Shown piece after piece: positions 8,381 through 17,162 of a stretch of 64,000 bases of DNA. The position numbers and the translations under genes are program-made. The stretch comes from Novosphingobium sp. IK01 (GTDB lineage Bacteria; Pseudomonadota; Alphaproteobacteria; Sphingomonadales; Sphingomonadaceae), in NCBI RefSeq assembly GCF_033242265.1, contig NZ_BTFW01000001.1:434001-498000 (forward strand), written 5' to 3'. Under the pieces are notes generated by a model that was given only the letters and a program-made list of their open reading frames with translations, was not told the DNA's origin and did not search any database. Every line of letters starts with the position of its first letter. Position 1 is the stretch's first letter.

Positions 8381-8773
8381 ATGGCGGTAATTTCCGGCGA
8401 CGGTATTTTCTCGCATGTCTTTATCGGCGCAAACGACGTGGCCGCTTCGGCGCGCTTCTACGATGCGGCACTGGGGGCGCTGGGGATCGGCAACCTGGGC
8501 CCGTTCGGCAATGGCTGGATCCTCTATGGCCGGGAAAAGCCGGCCTTCATCATCGCCCGTCCCGGCAATGGCGAACCGGCATCGAGCAATGGCATGACCA
8601 TCGGCTTTGCTGCGGCCAGCCCGGAACAGGTCGATGCGTTCCATGCCGCGGGCCTTGCCGCCGGTGGCACCGATGAAGGCGCGCCCGGACCGCGCAGCCA
8701 TCTTCCCGGCGCCTATGCCGCCTATCTGCGCGATCCGGCGGGCAACAAGGTGTGCACCTACACGTTCGTTTGA
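8381..8773 (+). CDS. VOC-family (glyoxalase/dioxygenase-fold) protein
   Basis: A 130-residue single-domain VOC protein. It reads FSHVFIGANDVAASARFYDA, a typical first beta-alpha unit with a metal His, then NGWILYGREKPAFIIARP and GMTIGFAAASPEQVDAFHAA, ending AYLRDPAGNKVCTYTF with the terminal acidic/metal region. Members include glyoxalase I-like and unknown enzymes; the substrate is not predictable here. The ATG has AGAGGAGAGG upstream. It is divergent from the LysR gene and could be regulated by it. Confidence 0.8.
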   Translation: MAVISGDGIFSHVFIGANDVAASARFYDAALGALGIGNLGPFGNGWILYGREKPAFIIARPGNGEPASSNGMTIGFAAASPEQVDAFHAAGLAAGGTDEGAPGPRSHLPGAYAAYLRDPAGNKVCTYTFV

Positions 8774-8919
8774 TCGGGCGTCTGATTGCAACTGCGGGGC
8801 TCGGGATTTCATGAGCGCGAAAATGCCAGCCTGTTCAATGGCGCGCGTTCAATTGCGGTAGACCTTTTCCGTGCCCGCCATTACGGCCGTGACATGGAGA
8901 GGAAACCGGGATTGCGTTC

Positions 8920-11900
8920 ATGAGCCTTGGCCTCGCGGCGTTGCTTTCGCTCTGTCTGATCGCAGTGCTGTTCGCCGTTGCCGCTCTGGTCGAGGCGGGC
9001 ATGGCGCGCCAGATGCCTGCGCGCGCGTCCGGCAGCCGCCTGCGACACCGGGTCTATACGCTGGGCCTCGGCGTCTACTGTTCGAGCTGGACTTTCTATG
9101 GCGCGGCCGGAAGCGCGGTGCGCGAGGGGTGGAATTACCTTCCGATCTATCTGGCGCCCTGCCTGCTCCTGCTGTTCGCGCCCGGCTTTCTCCAGAAACT
9201 CGGTGATGCCGTCGACGAGGAAAAGGCGGCGACGATTTCCGACTTCATCGCCGCCCGTTTCGGGCACGATCCGGGCATGGCGCGGCTGGTCACGCTGACC
9301 GCGCTGTGCGGGATCGTGCCTTATGTGGCCTTGCAGTTGCGCTCGATCGGGATTGCCATCGCGTTGCTTTCCTCGCGCGATGTGGCCGGGCCGGTGATGA
9401 TCGTGGCGGCGGTCGGGCTCGGGCTTTTCGCGATCCTGTTCGGTGCGCGGCGCTATGAAGTGGCCGGGCGTACCGAAGGCCTGATGTTCTCGATTGCGCT
9501 GGAATCGACGATCAAGCTCGTGGCGCTCGTCATCATTGCCGGGGTCAGCCTGCGGGTTCTGGCCGATGCGCCCGCGCTGCGGGTGCAGCAGAGCCTGGCC
9601 CTGCTCGGCGAGCATTTCCGCCCGGCGGCGTTCTCCATCGATTTCGGAGTGATCCTGCTGGTCTCGGCCCTCGCGGTCGTTGTCCTGCCGCGCCAGTTCT
9701 TCATGGGGCTGGCGCAGGCGCGCGATCCGCACGACCTCCATCGCGCGCGCTTTGGCCTTGCGGCCTATATCGCCACGATGGCGGCCATGATCCTGCCGAT
9801 TGCGCTGGCCGGGCTTGTCGCGCTGCCGCGTGATGCCTTGCCCGATCTGTTCGTGCTGCGCATTCCCTTTGCCGGTCACATGGGCTGGCCGGTGATCGCG
9901 GCGCTGCTGGGGGGTATCAGTTCGGCGGCGGCGATGGTGATCGTGGATACGACCGCGCTGGCGATCATGGTGTCCAACGACCTGATTTTCCCGGCTGTCC
10001 TGCGCAGTGGCGGGGCCGAGGTCGACGATGGGAGCCTCGTCGGGCCGCAGGGCGGGCCAAAGGGCGGACATGTCGGACGGCAGATGATGGGGGTCCGGCG
10101 CCTCGCGATCATCGGGGTGGTCGGGGCTTCGCTGGCCTGGGCGCTGCTGTTGCCCGCGCGCAGTTCGCTTTCGTCGATCGGCCTGATCGCCTTTGCCGGG
10201 ATGGCCCAGTTCAGCCCGCATTTCCTGCTGGCGGTCTATGGCAAGGGCCGCGATCCGGTGGCTGGGCGGCTCAGCCTCGCGGCGGGGTTCTGCCTGTGGC
10301 TCTGGACGCTGGCCCTCCCGCCGATCCTGCCCGCGCCATGGCTGGCCGCCTTGCAGGCCACCCCGTTCGATCCGCTCCATCTGTTGTGGATCGGCCATGC
10401 CAGTCCTTTCGTTCACGGCGTTCTCTGGTCGCTCAGCGTGAATTGCGTGGTCCTGATCGTCGCGCACACCAGGCGCGAGGGGGGGCAGCGCGAGGGACGG
10501 CGCGAGCGTTTCCAGTTCGTGCGGGGCGCGCGCCATGTTCGCAACCAGGGTGAACTGGCGCAACTGACCGGGCGTTTCATCGGGGCCGAGCGGGCCGACG
10601 AGGCTTTTCCGCCCGCGCTCCACCATGCGAAAGTCGATCGCATCGCCGCGCGCCGGGCGCAGGATCTTATTGCGGGCGTCGTGGGCCCCTCTTCGGCGCG
10701 GGCGCTGGTCGCCTCGGCGCTGGCGGGGGGGCAGATGGGGCTCGACGATGTGACCCGGCTGCTCGACGAGGGCGTGCAGTCCTTGCGTTTTTCGCGCCAG
10801 TTGCTGGCAGCCTCGTTCGAGAACCTGCCCTCAGGGATCAGCGTGGTCGATTCCGAGCTCAATCTCGTGGCGTGGAATTCGCTCTACATCGAACTGTTTG
10901 GCTATCCGCCCGGTCTGGTGCGGGTGGGGGTGCCGATTGCCGATCTGATCCGCTTCAATATCGAACGGGGCGGCTTCCCTGGACCGATGGAAGAGCAGGT
11001 GGAGCGGCGACTGGCCCGCCTGCGCGCGCGCCAGTCCTATGTTTCCGAGCGTATCCGGCGCGACGGGCGGGTGATCAAGTCGGTCGGCGGGCCGATGCCC
11101 GGCGGCGGCTACCTGACTTCGTTCACCGATGTCACGCGCGAGGCGCAGATGCGCGGCGAACTCGAACACACGCTGGAGGAACTGGAAAGCCGCGTGGCCG
11201 CGCGGACCCGCGAACTGTCCGAGGCCAATCACCGCCTGGCCGAATCCACGCGCGACAAGACCCGTTTTCTGGCGGCTGCCAGCCACGATCTCCTGCAACC
11301 GCTTCATGCCGCAAGGCTGTTCCTTGCCGCGCTCGATCGCCAGTCGACCGAGGCCATGCGCCCGCTGGTGGGCCGGGTGGAGCGTGCCATCGGCGGGGCC
11401 GAGGCCCTGCTGCGCGCGCTGCTCGACATCTCGCGGCTCGATGCCGGGGGCATCCAGCCCCATCCCGAAGTGATCGCGCTGGGGCCGTTCCTGCGCGACG
11501 TGGCCGAAGGGGTGCGTCCGTTGGCCGAGGCCAAGGGGCTGCGTCTTGTCCTTGGGCCGCTGTTCGGGGCGGTGTGTACCGATGCCGGGCTGTTGCGCTC
11601 GGTCGTGCAGAATTTCCTGACCAATGCCGTGCGCTATACCGAGCAGGGCGGGGTCATCATCGGCGTGCGCCAGCGCGGGGCCAGCCTGCGCATCGACGTG
11701 ATCGATACCGGTGTCGGCATCCCGCCCGAGCAGCAGAAGGCCATTTTCACCGAATTCACGCGGCTCGGGGCGGTCGATACCGAAGGGCTGGGACTGGGTC
11801 TGGCGATGGTCGACAGGATCGCGCGGCTGCTCGACTTGCGCATCGAGCTGGCCTCGTGTCCTGGCCGGGGCAGCCGCTTTGGTGTCACGATTGCGTCGGT

Positions 11901-12345
11901 GTCTGTCCGGGACACGCAAATGGACGGGTGGATGCCGGCCATTGCCAGTGAACGGGCGGTGCGGGCCTTGCGCGTGCTGGTGGTCGACAACGATCCGCTG
12001 ATCATCGAGGCGAGCGGGGCTTTGCTGGCCAGCAAGGGCCATGCCATGCTGGCGGCACGCACCATCGCGGAAGCCGTGGCCAGCGCCCCCGAGGCCGATG
12101 CCGCCCTGATCGACTATGACCTCGACGATGGCGAGAACGGGCTCGACCTGATCGATACGCTGCGCGCCAGCTTGCCCAACCTGCCCATGGCGGTGATCAG
12201 CGCGACCCAGAACACCACGCTCAGGGCGCAGTTGCGCCAGCGCGGGGTTCCCTTCCATGCCAAGCCGGTCGAGCCTGCCGACCTCGACGACTTCCTCGCC
12301 CGGGTTTCGGAGCAGGTCTCAGATCGCGAGATCGAGGCCCAGTGA
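8920..12345 (+). CDS. SLC5/PutP-like sensor hybrid histidine kinase (CrbS/MxtR-like)
   Basis: A 1141-residue membrane sensor. Residues of about 1-510 form a sodium/solute-symporter-like domain of many helices (YTLGLGVYCSSWTFYGAAGS, ATISDFIAARFGHDP). About 634-737 is a PAS domain (NLPSGISVVDSELNLVAWNS), then a coiled coil. The kinase core has the H-box FLAAASHDLLQPLH with His789, an N-box (QNFLTNAVRYTEQGG) and G-boxes (DTGVGIP, GLGLGLAMV). A C-terminal receiver (about 1015-1130) carries the acceptor Asp in ALIDYDLDDGENG. This layout is that of CrbS/MxtR kinases, which control acetate and alcohol metabolism in Pseudomonas and Vibrio with a LuxR-type partner. That partner is the next gene, on the opposite strand, with overlapping 3' ends. 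Confidence 0.88.
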   Translation: MSLGLAALLSLCLIAVLFAVAALVEAGMARQMPARASGSRLRHRVYTLGLGVYCSSWTFYGAAGSAVREGWNYLPIYLAPCLLLLFAPGFLQKLGDAVDEEKAATISDFIAARFGHDPGMARLVTLTALCGIVPYVALQLRSIGIAIALLSSRDVAGPVMIVAAVGLGLFAILFGARRYEVAGRTEGLMFSIALESTIKLVALVIIAGVSLRVLADAPALRVQQSLALLGEHFRPAAFSIDFGVILLVSALAVVVLPRQFFMGLAQARDPHDLHRARFGLAAYIATMAAMILPIALAGLVALPRDALPDLFVLRIPFAGHMGWPVIAALLGGISSAAAMVIVDTTALAIMVSNDLIFPAVLRSGGAEVDDGSLVGPQGGPKGGHVGRQMMGVRRLAIIGVVGASLAWALLLPARSSLSSIGLIAFAGMAQFSPHFLLAVYGKGRDPVAGRLSLAAGFCLWLWTLALPPILPAPWLAALQATPFDPLHLLWIGHASPFVHGVLWSLSVNCVVLIVAHTRREGGQREGRRERFQFVRGARHVRNQGELAQLTGRFIGAERADEAFPPALHHAKVDRIAARRAQDLIAGVVGPSSARALVASALAGGQMGLDDVTRLLDEGVQSLRFSRQLLAASFENLPSGISVVDSELNLVAWNSLYIELFGYPPGLVRVGVPIADLIRFNIERGGFPGPMEEQVERRLARLRARQSYVSERIRRDGRVIKSVGGPMPGGGYLTSFTDVTREAQMRGELEHTLEELESRVAARTRELSEANHRLAESTRDKTRFLAAASHDLLQPLHAARLFLAALDRQSTEAMRPLVGRVERAIGGAEALLRALLDISRLDAGGIQPHPEVIALGPFLRDVAEGVRPLAEAKGLRLVLGPLFGAVCTDAGLLRSVVQNFLTNAVRYTEQGGVIIGVRQRGASLRIDVIDTGVGIPPEQQKAIFTEFTRLGAVDTEGLGLGLAMVDRIARLLDLRIELASCPGRGSRFGVTIASVSVRDTQMDGWMPAIASERAVRALRVLVVDNDPLIIEASGALLASKGHAMLAARTIAEAVASAPEADAALIDYDLDDGENGLDLIDTLRASLPNLPMAVISATQNTTLRAQLRQRGVPFHAKPVEPADLDDFLARVSEQVSDREIEAQ

Positions 12346-12978
12346 GCGGGCGGCAAGGGCCGCCTGGGTGCGGTTCTGCACGTCGAGCTTGCGCATGATG
12401 GCGGTCATGTGCGCCTTCACGGTCGCCGCGCTCATGCCAAGGTCGTAGGCGATCTGCTTGTTCAGCTTGCCTTCCAGAACGGCCAGCAGAACCTTGAGTT
12501 GTGTCGGCGTGAGCCCGGCCACCGTACCGCGCACCCGTTCGACCGGGCTGGGCGAGGATTGCGCCTTGAGGGCTGCGGCATCTTGTCCGCCACCGGCCTT
12601 GCCCCCGGCGGGGTCCAGCGCGGCGCGGATCGCTGCCTCGATCTGGGGCAGATCGGCATCCTTGCGCAGGAAGCCGACCGCGCCGAAGGCCCGCGCCTCG
12701 TCGGCAGCATTGGCATTGTCGGCCCCCGAAACGACCAGGATCGGAACGGCGGGACGCTCGGCATGGAGAAGGGCAATGCCCGAATAGCCGACCGCGCCGG
12801 GCATCTTGAGGTCGAGCGTGATGAGCGAGAGATCGGGCGTGTCGGCAGCGAGCCGCGAGGCCGCGGCGAGGGTCCCGGCCTCCATGATGCGTGCTTCGGG
12901 GATGATCGTTGCCAAAGCCATCGCCAGGGCCTGTCGGAACAGGGGGTGGTCATCGGCGATGAGGACAGTGGGATTCAA
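12319..12978 (-). CDS. LuxR/NarL-type response regulator (CrbR/ErdR-like)
   Basis: A 219-residue response regulator. The receiver begins PTVLIADDHPLFRQALAMAL, with the phospho-acceptor Asp in LSLITLDLKMPG and the Lys in GFLRKDADL. The C-terminal helix-turn-helix is LTPTQLKVLLAVLEGKLNKQ then IAYDLGMSAATVKAHMTAIM. The TTG at 12978 is chosen because it starts right at the receiver fold and has GAGGCAGAG upstream; an upstream GTG (13026) would add 16 odd residues without a ribosome binding site. It is convergent with the kinase gene and overlaps its tail by 27 bases. By analogy with CrbS/CrbR it probably regulates carboxylate-uptake genes such as the neighbouring porins. Confidence 0.85.
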   Translation of the reverse strand: MNPTVLIADDHPLFRQALAMALATIIPEARIMEAGTLAAASRLAADTPDLSLITLDLKMPGAVGYSGIALLHAERPAVPILVVSGADNANAADEARAFGAVGFLRKDADLPQIEAAIRAALDPAGGKAGGGQDAAALKAQSSPSPVERVRGTVAGLTPTQLKVLLAVLEGKLNKQIAYDLGMSAATVKAHMTAIMRKLDVQNRTQAALAARSLGLDLAI

Positions 12979-13422
12979 GGTCTCTGCCTCTTGTCGTGCG
13001 GGACGCCTTTGTGCGCCTTTCAGCACGGAAAATCACCGGAAACGATACCGTCCCGGATGGTGTTGTCAGGAAAACCCTCGTTATTGTCGGTTGCCGGGAT
13101 CGGCAAGGGCAAAACACGCCTGAAATCAATTGCATTTCTGCTGTTGCGAGGCGGGATCAGGAATATTTTCCGGGTTGGTATCGCGCGGAAGCATCGCGTC
13201 CGCTCCCCGGAAGGCGATTTTTCCGGGAAAAATGGCCTGAAGGATGCCGTTGGATGGATTTCAATTTTGAAAAGGCCCGCAAAAAAATAGAATGATTATA
13301 TGGATATGGATATATAGACCAAAGTCGTAGATATCGGATTCTGCTCCTGTTATCCCCCCGGCGCGCCTGGCGCGAATGTACGGACACGCCTCCCGAAACG
13401 GAGGCATGAATAAGAGGATCTG
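12979..13422. other. Intergenic region: divergent promoters of the response regulator and first porin
   Basis: About 440 bases with no supported gene. It holds, in order: a perfect odd palindrome at 13217-13233 (ATTTTTCC-G-GGAAAAAT), an inverted repeat CCCGGAA...TTCCGGG (13206-13227), an A/T-rich stretch (13281-13316), the motif shared with the second porin (13311-13331), and a leader hairpin GCCTCC-cgaaac-GGAGGC (13388-13405) just before the porin ribosome binding site. Confidence 0.6.
13311..13331 (+). promoter_or_regulatory. Shared upstream motif, porin copy 1
   Basis: The 21-base element containing TATAGACCAAAGTCGTAG is repeated exactly at 15312-15332 upstream of the second porin, about 112-115 bases before each ATG, while most of the sequence around it differs. 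It contains the dyad GAC-CAAA-GTC. This looks like an activator site, and the adjacent CrbR-like regulator is the obvious candidate; that link is inference. Confidence 0.55.
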
Positions 13423-15075
13423 ATGATACTTTGGTATCTGCGCAACACGACTGCCCTTTTGACAGCCGCAGCAATGGTCGTTCCGACCGCAGGCATGGCG
13501 CATCCGGTTCATCATCGTATCCACCGCACCCGTCGCACCCGCGACACCCGCGATACCCATGAAGCGGAACTGGAGGTTCGCCTGCAAAAGCTCGAGGACG
13601 AAGTGTCCGCATTGCGTGGCGCGCTCAAGGCGGCTAGGGTCGAACAGGCCGCTGCCAGCCCGGTGGATGTCCCTGCGCCAATGGCCGCCCCTGTTGTGAC
13701 GGCTCAGGCTGCCACCAGCCGGGCGGATACGCCCGCGCTGACCAGGCCTTCCGTTTCGGCAACTCGGGTTGCTGCTGCCGAGCAGGGCGCCGCCATCGCG
13801 CGGGCTGAAGCGGCGGCTGTGACCCGCGTGGCTGATGCGGACATGCAGCAGGATGCCGAGCCTCGGCAGGCATCCGGTGCCGGGGCCGGAAATCCCCGCA
13901 AACTGGGATTCCATTCCGGCAATTCCAGCGTGACCCTGTCGGGCTATGTCAAATTTCTGGCAGGCAGCGGGCGCTACAATGGCGGAAACATCGAGACCAA
14001 CAGCTTTGGCCGCGACATCTATCTGCCGCAGACGCTGCCGCTTTATAATCCGGCGGCGCCTGCCTCGCCTACGCAAGTCACCGATTTCAACGCCAAGCAG
14101 ACGCGTTTCTGGGTGGATGCGGAGACCAAGCTGGGGCGCCATTCGCTCAAGGCCTATATCGAGCTGGACTTCCAGGCTGCTCCCGGTACGCCGATGGCGT
14201 CGGGGCAGGGGACGCAGCGCACGACCAACGCCTATGACCTGGCGATGCGCCGTGCGTTCATCCAGTTTGACCGCTGGACGGTGGGCCAGGACTTTACCAA
14301 CTTCGAGAATGTCGCGACCTTGCCGGAAAGTACGGACTATATTGGTGGTGTCGACGGCCTGATCTTCGTGCGTCAGCCGCAGATCAGGTATGCGCTGCCG
14401 GTGCTCAAGAACACCAGGCTTTATGTTGCGGTCGAAAACCCGGAAACGGCTTCGTCCACGACTGGCCACGCCCAGTTGATCGAGAATGGCGAAGACCATG
14501 CGCCCGATGCGACCGCGCGTCTGGAATATACCGGTGGGTTCGGTTTCCTCAATCTGGCGACAATCTGGCGCCAGTTGCGGGTCGACAATGCCTTGAGCGG
14601 CGCGAACCACATCTACGATTCCCGCCTGGGCTGGGGCGTGAGCGCGCAGGGCAAGGTTTTCCTTGGCGCATCCCATCGCAGCGATGTCCGTTTTCAGGCG
14701 ACTTATGGCAGTGGCCTTGGCCGCTATCTGGGCCTGAACTTCAGCCCTGATGCGGTGCTCAACACCGGCGGAAAGCTGAGTGGGGTCCGCAATATCGCGC
14801 TCTTTGGAGCCGCCCATATCGGTCTCGACAAGCAATGGCGGCTCAACTTTATCGGCAGTTGGCAGAAGGTGGACTACGCCGGTGACCTTGATCGTTCGGA
14901 TCTGGGGATCGGTATGTTCAACCGGCAGGCCTGGAGTGCGGCAGCCAACGTCTTCTATTCGCCGGTTGATAAAGTCGACGTGGGCCTTGAATACCGCCGG
15001 GGCAACCGCGAGGTTGTCAGTGGGCTGGATGGTCACGTCGACAAGTTTGAATTTATGGCAAAATATAGCTTCTGA
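13423..15075 (+). CDS. DcaP-like outer-membrane porin, copy 1
   Basis: A 550-residue outer-membrane protein. A signal peptide (LLTAAAMVVPTAGMA) is followed by a His/Arg-rich stretch (HPVHHRIHRTRRTRDTRDT). A trimerising coiled coil comes next (HEAELEVRLQKLEDEVSALR), then an Ala/Val-rich linker. From about residue 165 there is a beta-barrel (SSVTLSGYVKFLAGSGRYNG to FEFMAKYSF, with a terminal aromatic). This architecture matches DcaP trimeric porins, which admit negatively charged small molecules such as dicarboxylates. It has AGAGGATCTG before the ATG. The following gene is a paralogue with long identical stretches (for example RTTNAYDLAMRRAFIQFDRW), so this is a tandem duplication. The His/Arg-rich insert is much shorter in copy 2. 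Confidence 0.85.
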   Translation: MILWYLRNTTALLTAAAMVVPTAGMAHPVHHRIHRTRRTRDTRDTHEAELEVRLQKLEDEVSALRGALKAARVEQAAASPVDVPAPMAAPVVTAQAATSRADTPALTRPSVSATRVAAAEQGAAIARAEAAAVTRVADADMQQDAEPRQASGAGAGNPRKLGFHSGNSSVTLSGYVKFLAGSGRYNGGNIETNSFGRDIYLPQTLPLYNPAAPASPTQVTDFNAKQTRFWVDAETKLGRHSLKAYIELDFQAAPGTPMASGQGTQRTTNAYDLAMRRAFIQFDRWTVGQDFTNFENVATLPESTDYIGGVDGLIFVRQPQIRYALPVLKNTRLYVAVENPETASSTTGHAQLIENGEDHAPDATARLEYTGGFGFLNLATIWRQLRVDNALSGANHIYDSRLGWGVSAQGKVFLGASHRSDVRFQATYGSGLGRYLGLNFSPDAVLNTGGKLSGVRNIALFGAAHIGLDKQWRLNFIGSWQKVDYAGDLDRSDLGIGMFNRQAWSAAANVFYSPVDKVDVGLEYRRGNREVVSGLDGHVDKFEFMAKYSF

Positions 15076-15125
15076 GAGCGGGCGCGGGCTTTGGTCCGCG
15101 CTCCCTATTTGCCAGCCAATGAAAA

Positions 15126-15159
15126 CCCGCCCTCTCATGGAAGGGGGCGGGATATTTTT
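15126..15159 (+). terminator. Rho-independent terminator after porin 1
   Basis: The arms CCCGCCC (15126-15132) and GGGCGGG (15145-15151) pair and are followed by ATATTTTTC. It lies about 50 bases past the stop of the first porin. A related but weaker hairpin follows the second porin, so the duplicated unit seems to have included its terminator. Confidence 0.75.
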
Positions 15160-15311
15160 CGGCCCATCCATGCCGGGGGCGCATCACGGGGCCGGTCCAG
15201 CCCCATACTGACCCGGCCCCAGCACATTGTGGCTCGATGGCCGGTTCGCCCGTTATGAATACACCCTCTCCTGGGCTTGACACTGTTTTGCCAGAGTCGA
15301 GAGGAGAGTCG

Positions 15312-15332
15312 TATATAGACCAAAGTCGTAGA
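15312..15332 (+). promoter_or_regulatory. Shared upstream motif, porin copy 2
   Basis: Exact 21-base copy of the element at 13311-13331 (core TAGACCAAAGTCGTAG, with the GAC-CAAA-GTC dyad). The flanking DNA on both sides has diverged far more, which suggests the element is held by selection as a regulator site. Confidence 0.55.
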
Positions 15333-15426
15333 GTTAAGACCTATCTCCCGCTGGTTGCCAAGCCCTGCTGACGCGAATGTGCAGACACAGTGTCTCACGA
15401 GACAGACACATGCATGAGAGGATCTG

Positions 15427-16992
15427 ATGGTGCTTTGGCATCTGCGCAACACGACTGCCCTTTTGACAGCCGCGGCCATGGTCGTCCCGACCGTTGGCAT
15501 GGCGCGCCCGGTTCATCACGCTGCCCGCAACAGCCATGAGGCGGAACTCGAAGCCCGTCTGCAAAAGCTTGAGGACGAAGTATCCGAATTGCGTGGCGCG
15601 CTCAAGGCTGCCAGGGCCGAGCAGGCCTCTGCCAGCCCGACGGGTGCTCAGGCGCCGGTCGTCGCCCCCGTTTCGTCGGCCCAGTTCGCCGCGGTCCAGC
15701 AGGACGCCGCCGCCGCGCGGGCCGAGGCCGTTGCCGCCACCCGCATGGCCGAAGAAGCGACCCAGCGCAGCGCCGAGACCCAGAAGAAGTTCGACACCCT
15801 GGCCGAGGCGGCCCCCAAACAGGGTTTCCGTTCGGGCAACTCGAACGTGATCCTGTCGGGCTATATCAAGCTTCAGGCGAGCACCGCGCGCTACAATGGC
15901 GGGGATGTCCCGACCAATACCCTGGGCCGCGACCTCTATCTGCCGCAGTCGGTGCCGCTCTATAACCCGGCAGCACCTGCCTCGCCCACGCGTGTTACCG
16001 ATTTCAGCGCCAAGCAGACCCGTTTCTGGGTGGACGCGAACACCAAGCTGGGGCGCCACGCGCTCAAGGCCTATATCGAGTTCGACTTTCAGGCCGCTCC
16101 GGGTACGCCGATGGCTCTGGGGCAGGGGACGCAGCGCACGACCAACGCCTATGACCTGGCTATGCGTCGCGCGTTCATCCAGTTCGACCGCTGGACGCTC
16201 GGTCAGGACCTGACCAACTTCGAGAATGTCGCGACCTTGCCGGAAAGCACCGACTATGTCGGGGGCGTCGATGGTCTGATCTTCGTGCGCCAGCCGCTGA
16301 TCAAGTATGCGCTGCCGGTGTTCAAGAACACCAAGCTCTATCTTGCGGTCGAGAACCCCGAAACGGCTTCGGCCACGGTCGGCAATGCCGGGCTGATCGA
16401 GAACGGCCAGGATCATGCGCCCGACGCGACCGCGCGTCTGGAATATACCAGTTCGTTCGGCTTCCTCGATCTGGCGACGATCTGGCGCCAGTTGCGGGTC
16501 GACAACGCTCTGGGTGGCGCGCACCACATTTACGACTCCCGTCTGGGCTGGGGTGTGAGCGCGCAGGGCAAGATATTCCTGGGGGCTTCGCATCTCAGCG
16601 ACATCCGCTTCCAGGCGACCTATGGTGAAGGCATCGGGCGTTACATGGGCCTGAACTTCAGCCCCGACGCGGTGTTGAAGGCCGACGGTGATCTGGGCGC
16701 GGTTCGCAATATCGGGCTCTACGGGGCTGCCCATATCGGGTTCGACAAGCAATGGCGGATCAACCTGATTGGCAGCTGGCAGAAGGTGAATTACGCCGGT
16801 GACATCGACCACTCGGCGCTGGGGGTCGGCACGTTCAACCGGTCGGCCTGGAGCGCGGCGGCCAACCTGTTCTATTCGCCGGTCAGCAACGTCGATCTGG
16901 GTGTCGAATATCGCCACGGCAATCGCGAGATTGTCAATGGGCTGAATGGTCATGTCGACAAGCTCGACTTTGCCGCAAAGTATAGTTTCTGA
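15427..16992 (+). CDS. DcaP-like outer-membrane porin, copy 2
   Basis: A 521-residue paralogue of the preceding porin. It has the same signal peptide region (LLTAAAMVVPTVGMA), the coiled coil HEAELEARLQKLEDEVSELR, and a second Ala-rich helical segment (RAEAVAATRMAEEATQRSAE). The barrel runs from NVILSGYIKLQASTARYNGG to LDFAAKYSF. Most differences from copy 1 are in the linker and scattered loops, including LPESTDYVGGVDGLIF against LPESTDYIGGVDGLIF. Both copies should form trimeric channels for small carboxylates or related anions; loop changes may alter selectivity. The shared promoter motif suggests co-regulation, and the next gene is a permease that could take up the same solute across the inner membrane. 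Confidence 0.85.
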   Translation: MVLWHLRNTTALLTAAAMVVPTVGMARPVHHAARNSHEAELEARLQKLEDEVSELRGALKAARAEQASASPTGAQAPVVAPVSSAQFAAVQQDAAAARAEAVAATRMAEEATQRSAETQKKFDTLAEAAPKQGFRSGNSNVILSGYIKLQASTARYNGGDVPTNTLGRDLYLPQSVPLYNPAAPASPTRVTDFSAKQTRFWVDANTKLGRHALKAYIEFDFQAAPGTPMALGQGTQRTTNAYDLAMRRAFIQFDRWTLGQDLTNFENVATLPESTDYVGGVDGLIFVRQPLIKYALPVFKNTKLYLAVENPETASATVGNAGLIENGQDHAPDATARLEYTSSFGFLDLATIWRQLRVDNALGGAHHIYDSRLGWGVSAQGKIFLGASHLSDIRFQATYGEGIGRYMGLNFSPDAVLKADGDLGAVRNIGLYGAAHIGFDKQWRINLIGSWQKVNYAGDIDHSALGVGTFNRSAWSAAANLFYSPVSNVDLGVEYRHGNREIVNGLNGHVDKLDFAAKYSF

Positions 16993-17045
16993 TCCCTGTC
17001 GCCAGCCCTGGCTGGCGACATCGACAAAATGAATAATGATAATCT

Positions 17046-17077
17046 GCCCCTGCATGAAAAATGGGGCGGGCTATTTT
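17046..17077 (+). terminator. Probable terminator after porin 2
   Basis: GCCCC (17046-17050) pairs with GGGGC (17063-17067), with CAT/ATG pairing possible inside the loop, followed by CTATTTT. It occupies the same place as the terminator of copy 1 and resembles it (GGGCGGGCTATTTT against GGGCGGGATATTTTT), but is weaker and may let some transcripts continue into the MFS gene. Confidence 0.5.
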
Positions 17078-17162
17078 GGGACCACTCAATCTGGGGATGA
17101 GCCGGCGGGTTCGGGCGTGAGAATTCGTGCCCGACCGGTTCTTGGGAAGGAGGATCTGATTT

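Larger units (their letters stand above)
15076..15426 (+). other. Intergenic region between the two porins
   Basis: About 350 bases with no gene. It contains the terminator of copy 1 (15126-15159), a TTGACA-like -35 element in CTTGACACTG (about 15278), the shared upstream motif (15312-15332), and a leader hairpin TGTCT-CACG-AGACA (15391-15404). It ends with the GAGGATCTG ribosome-binding region that precedes both porins and the MFS gene. Confidence 0.55.
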
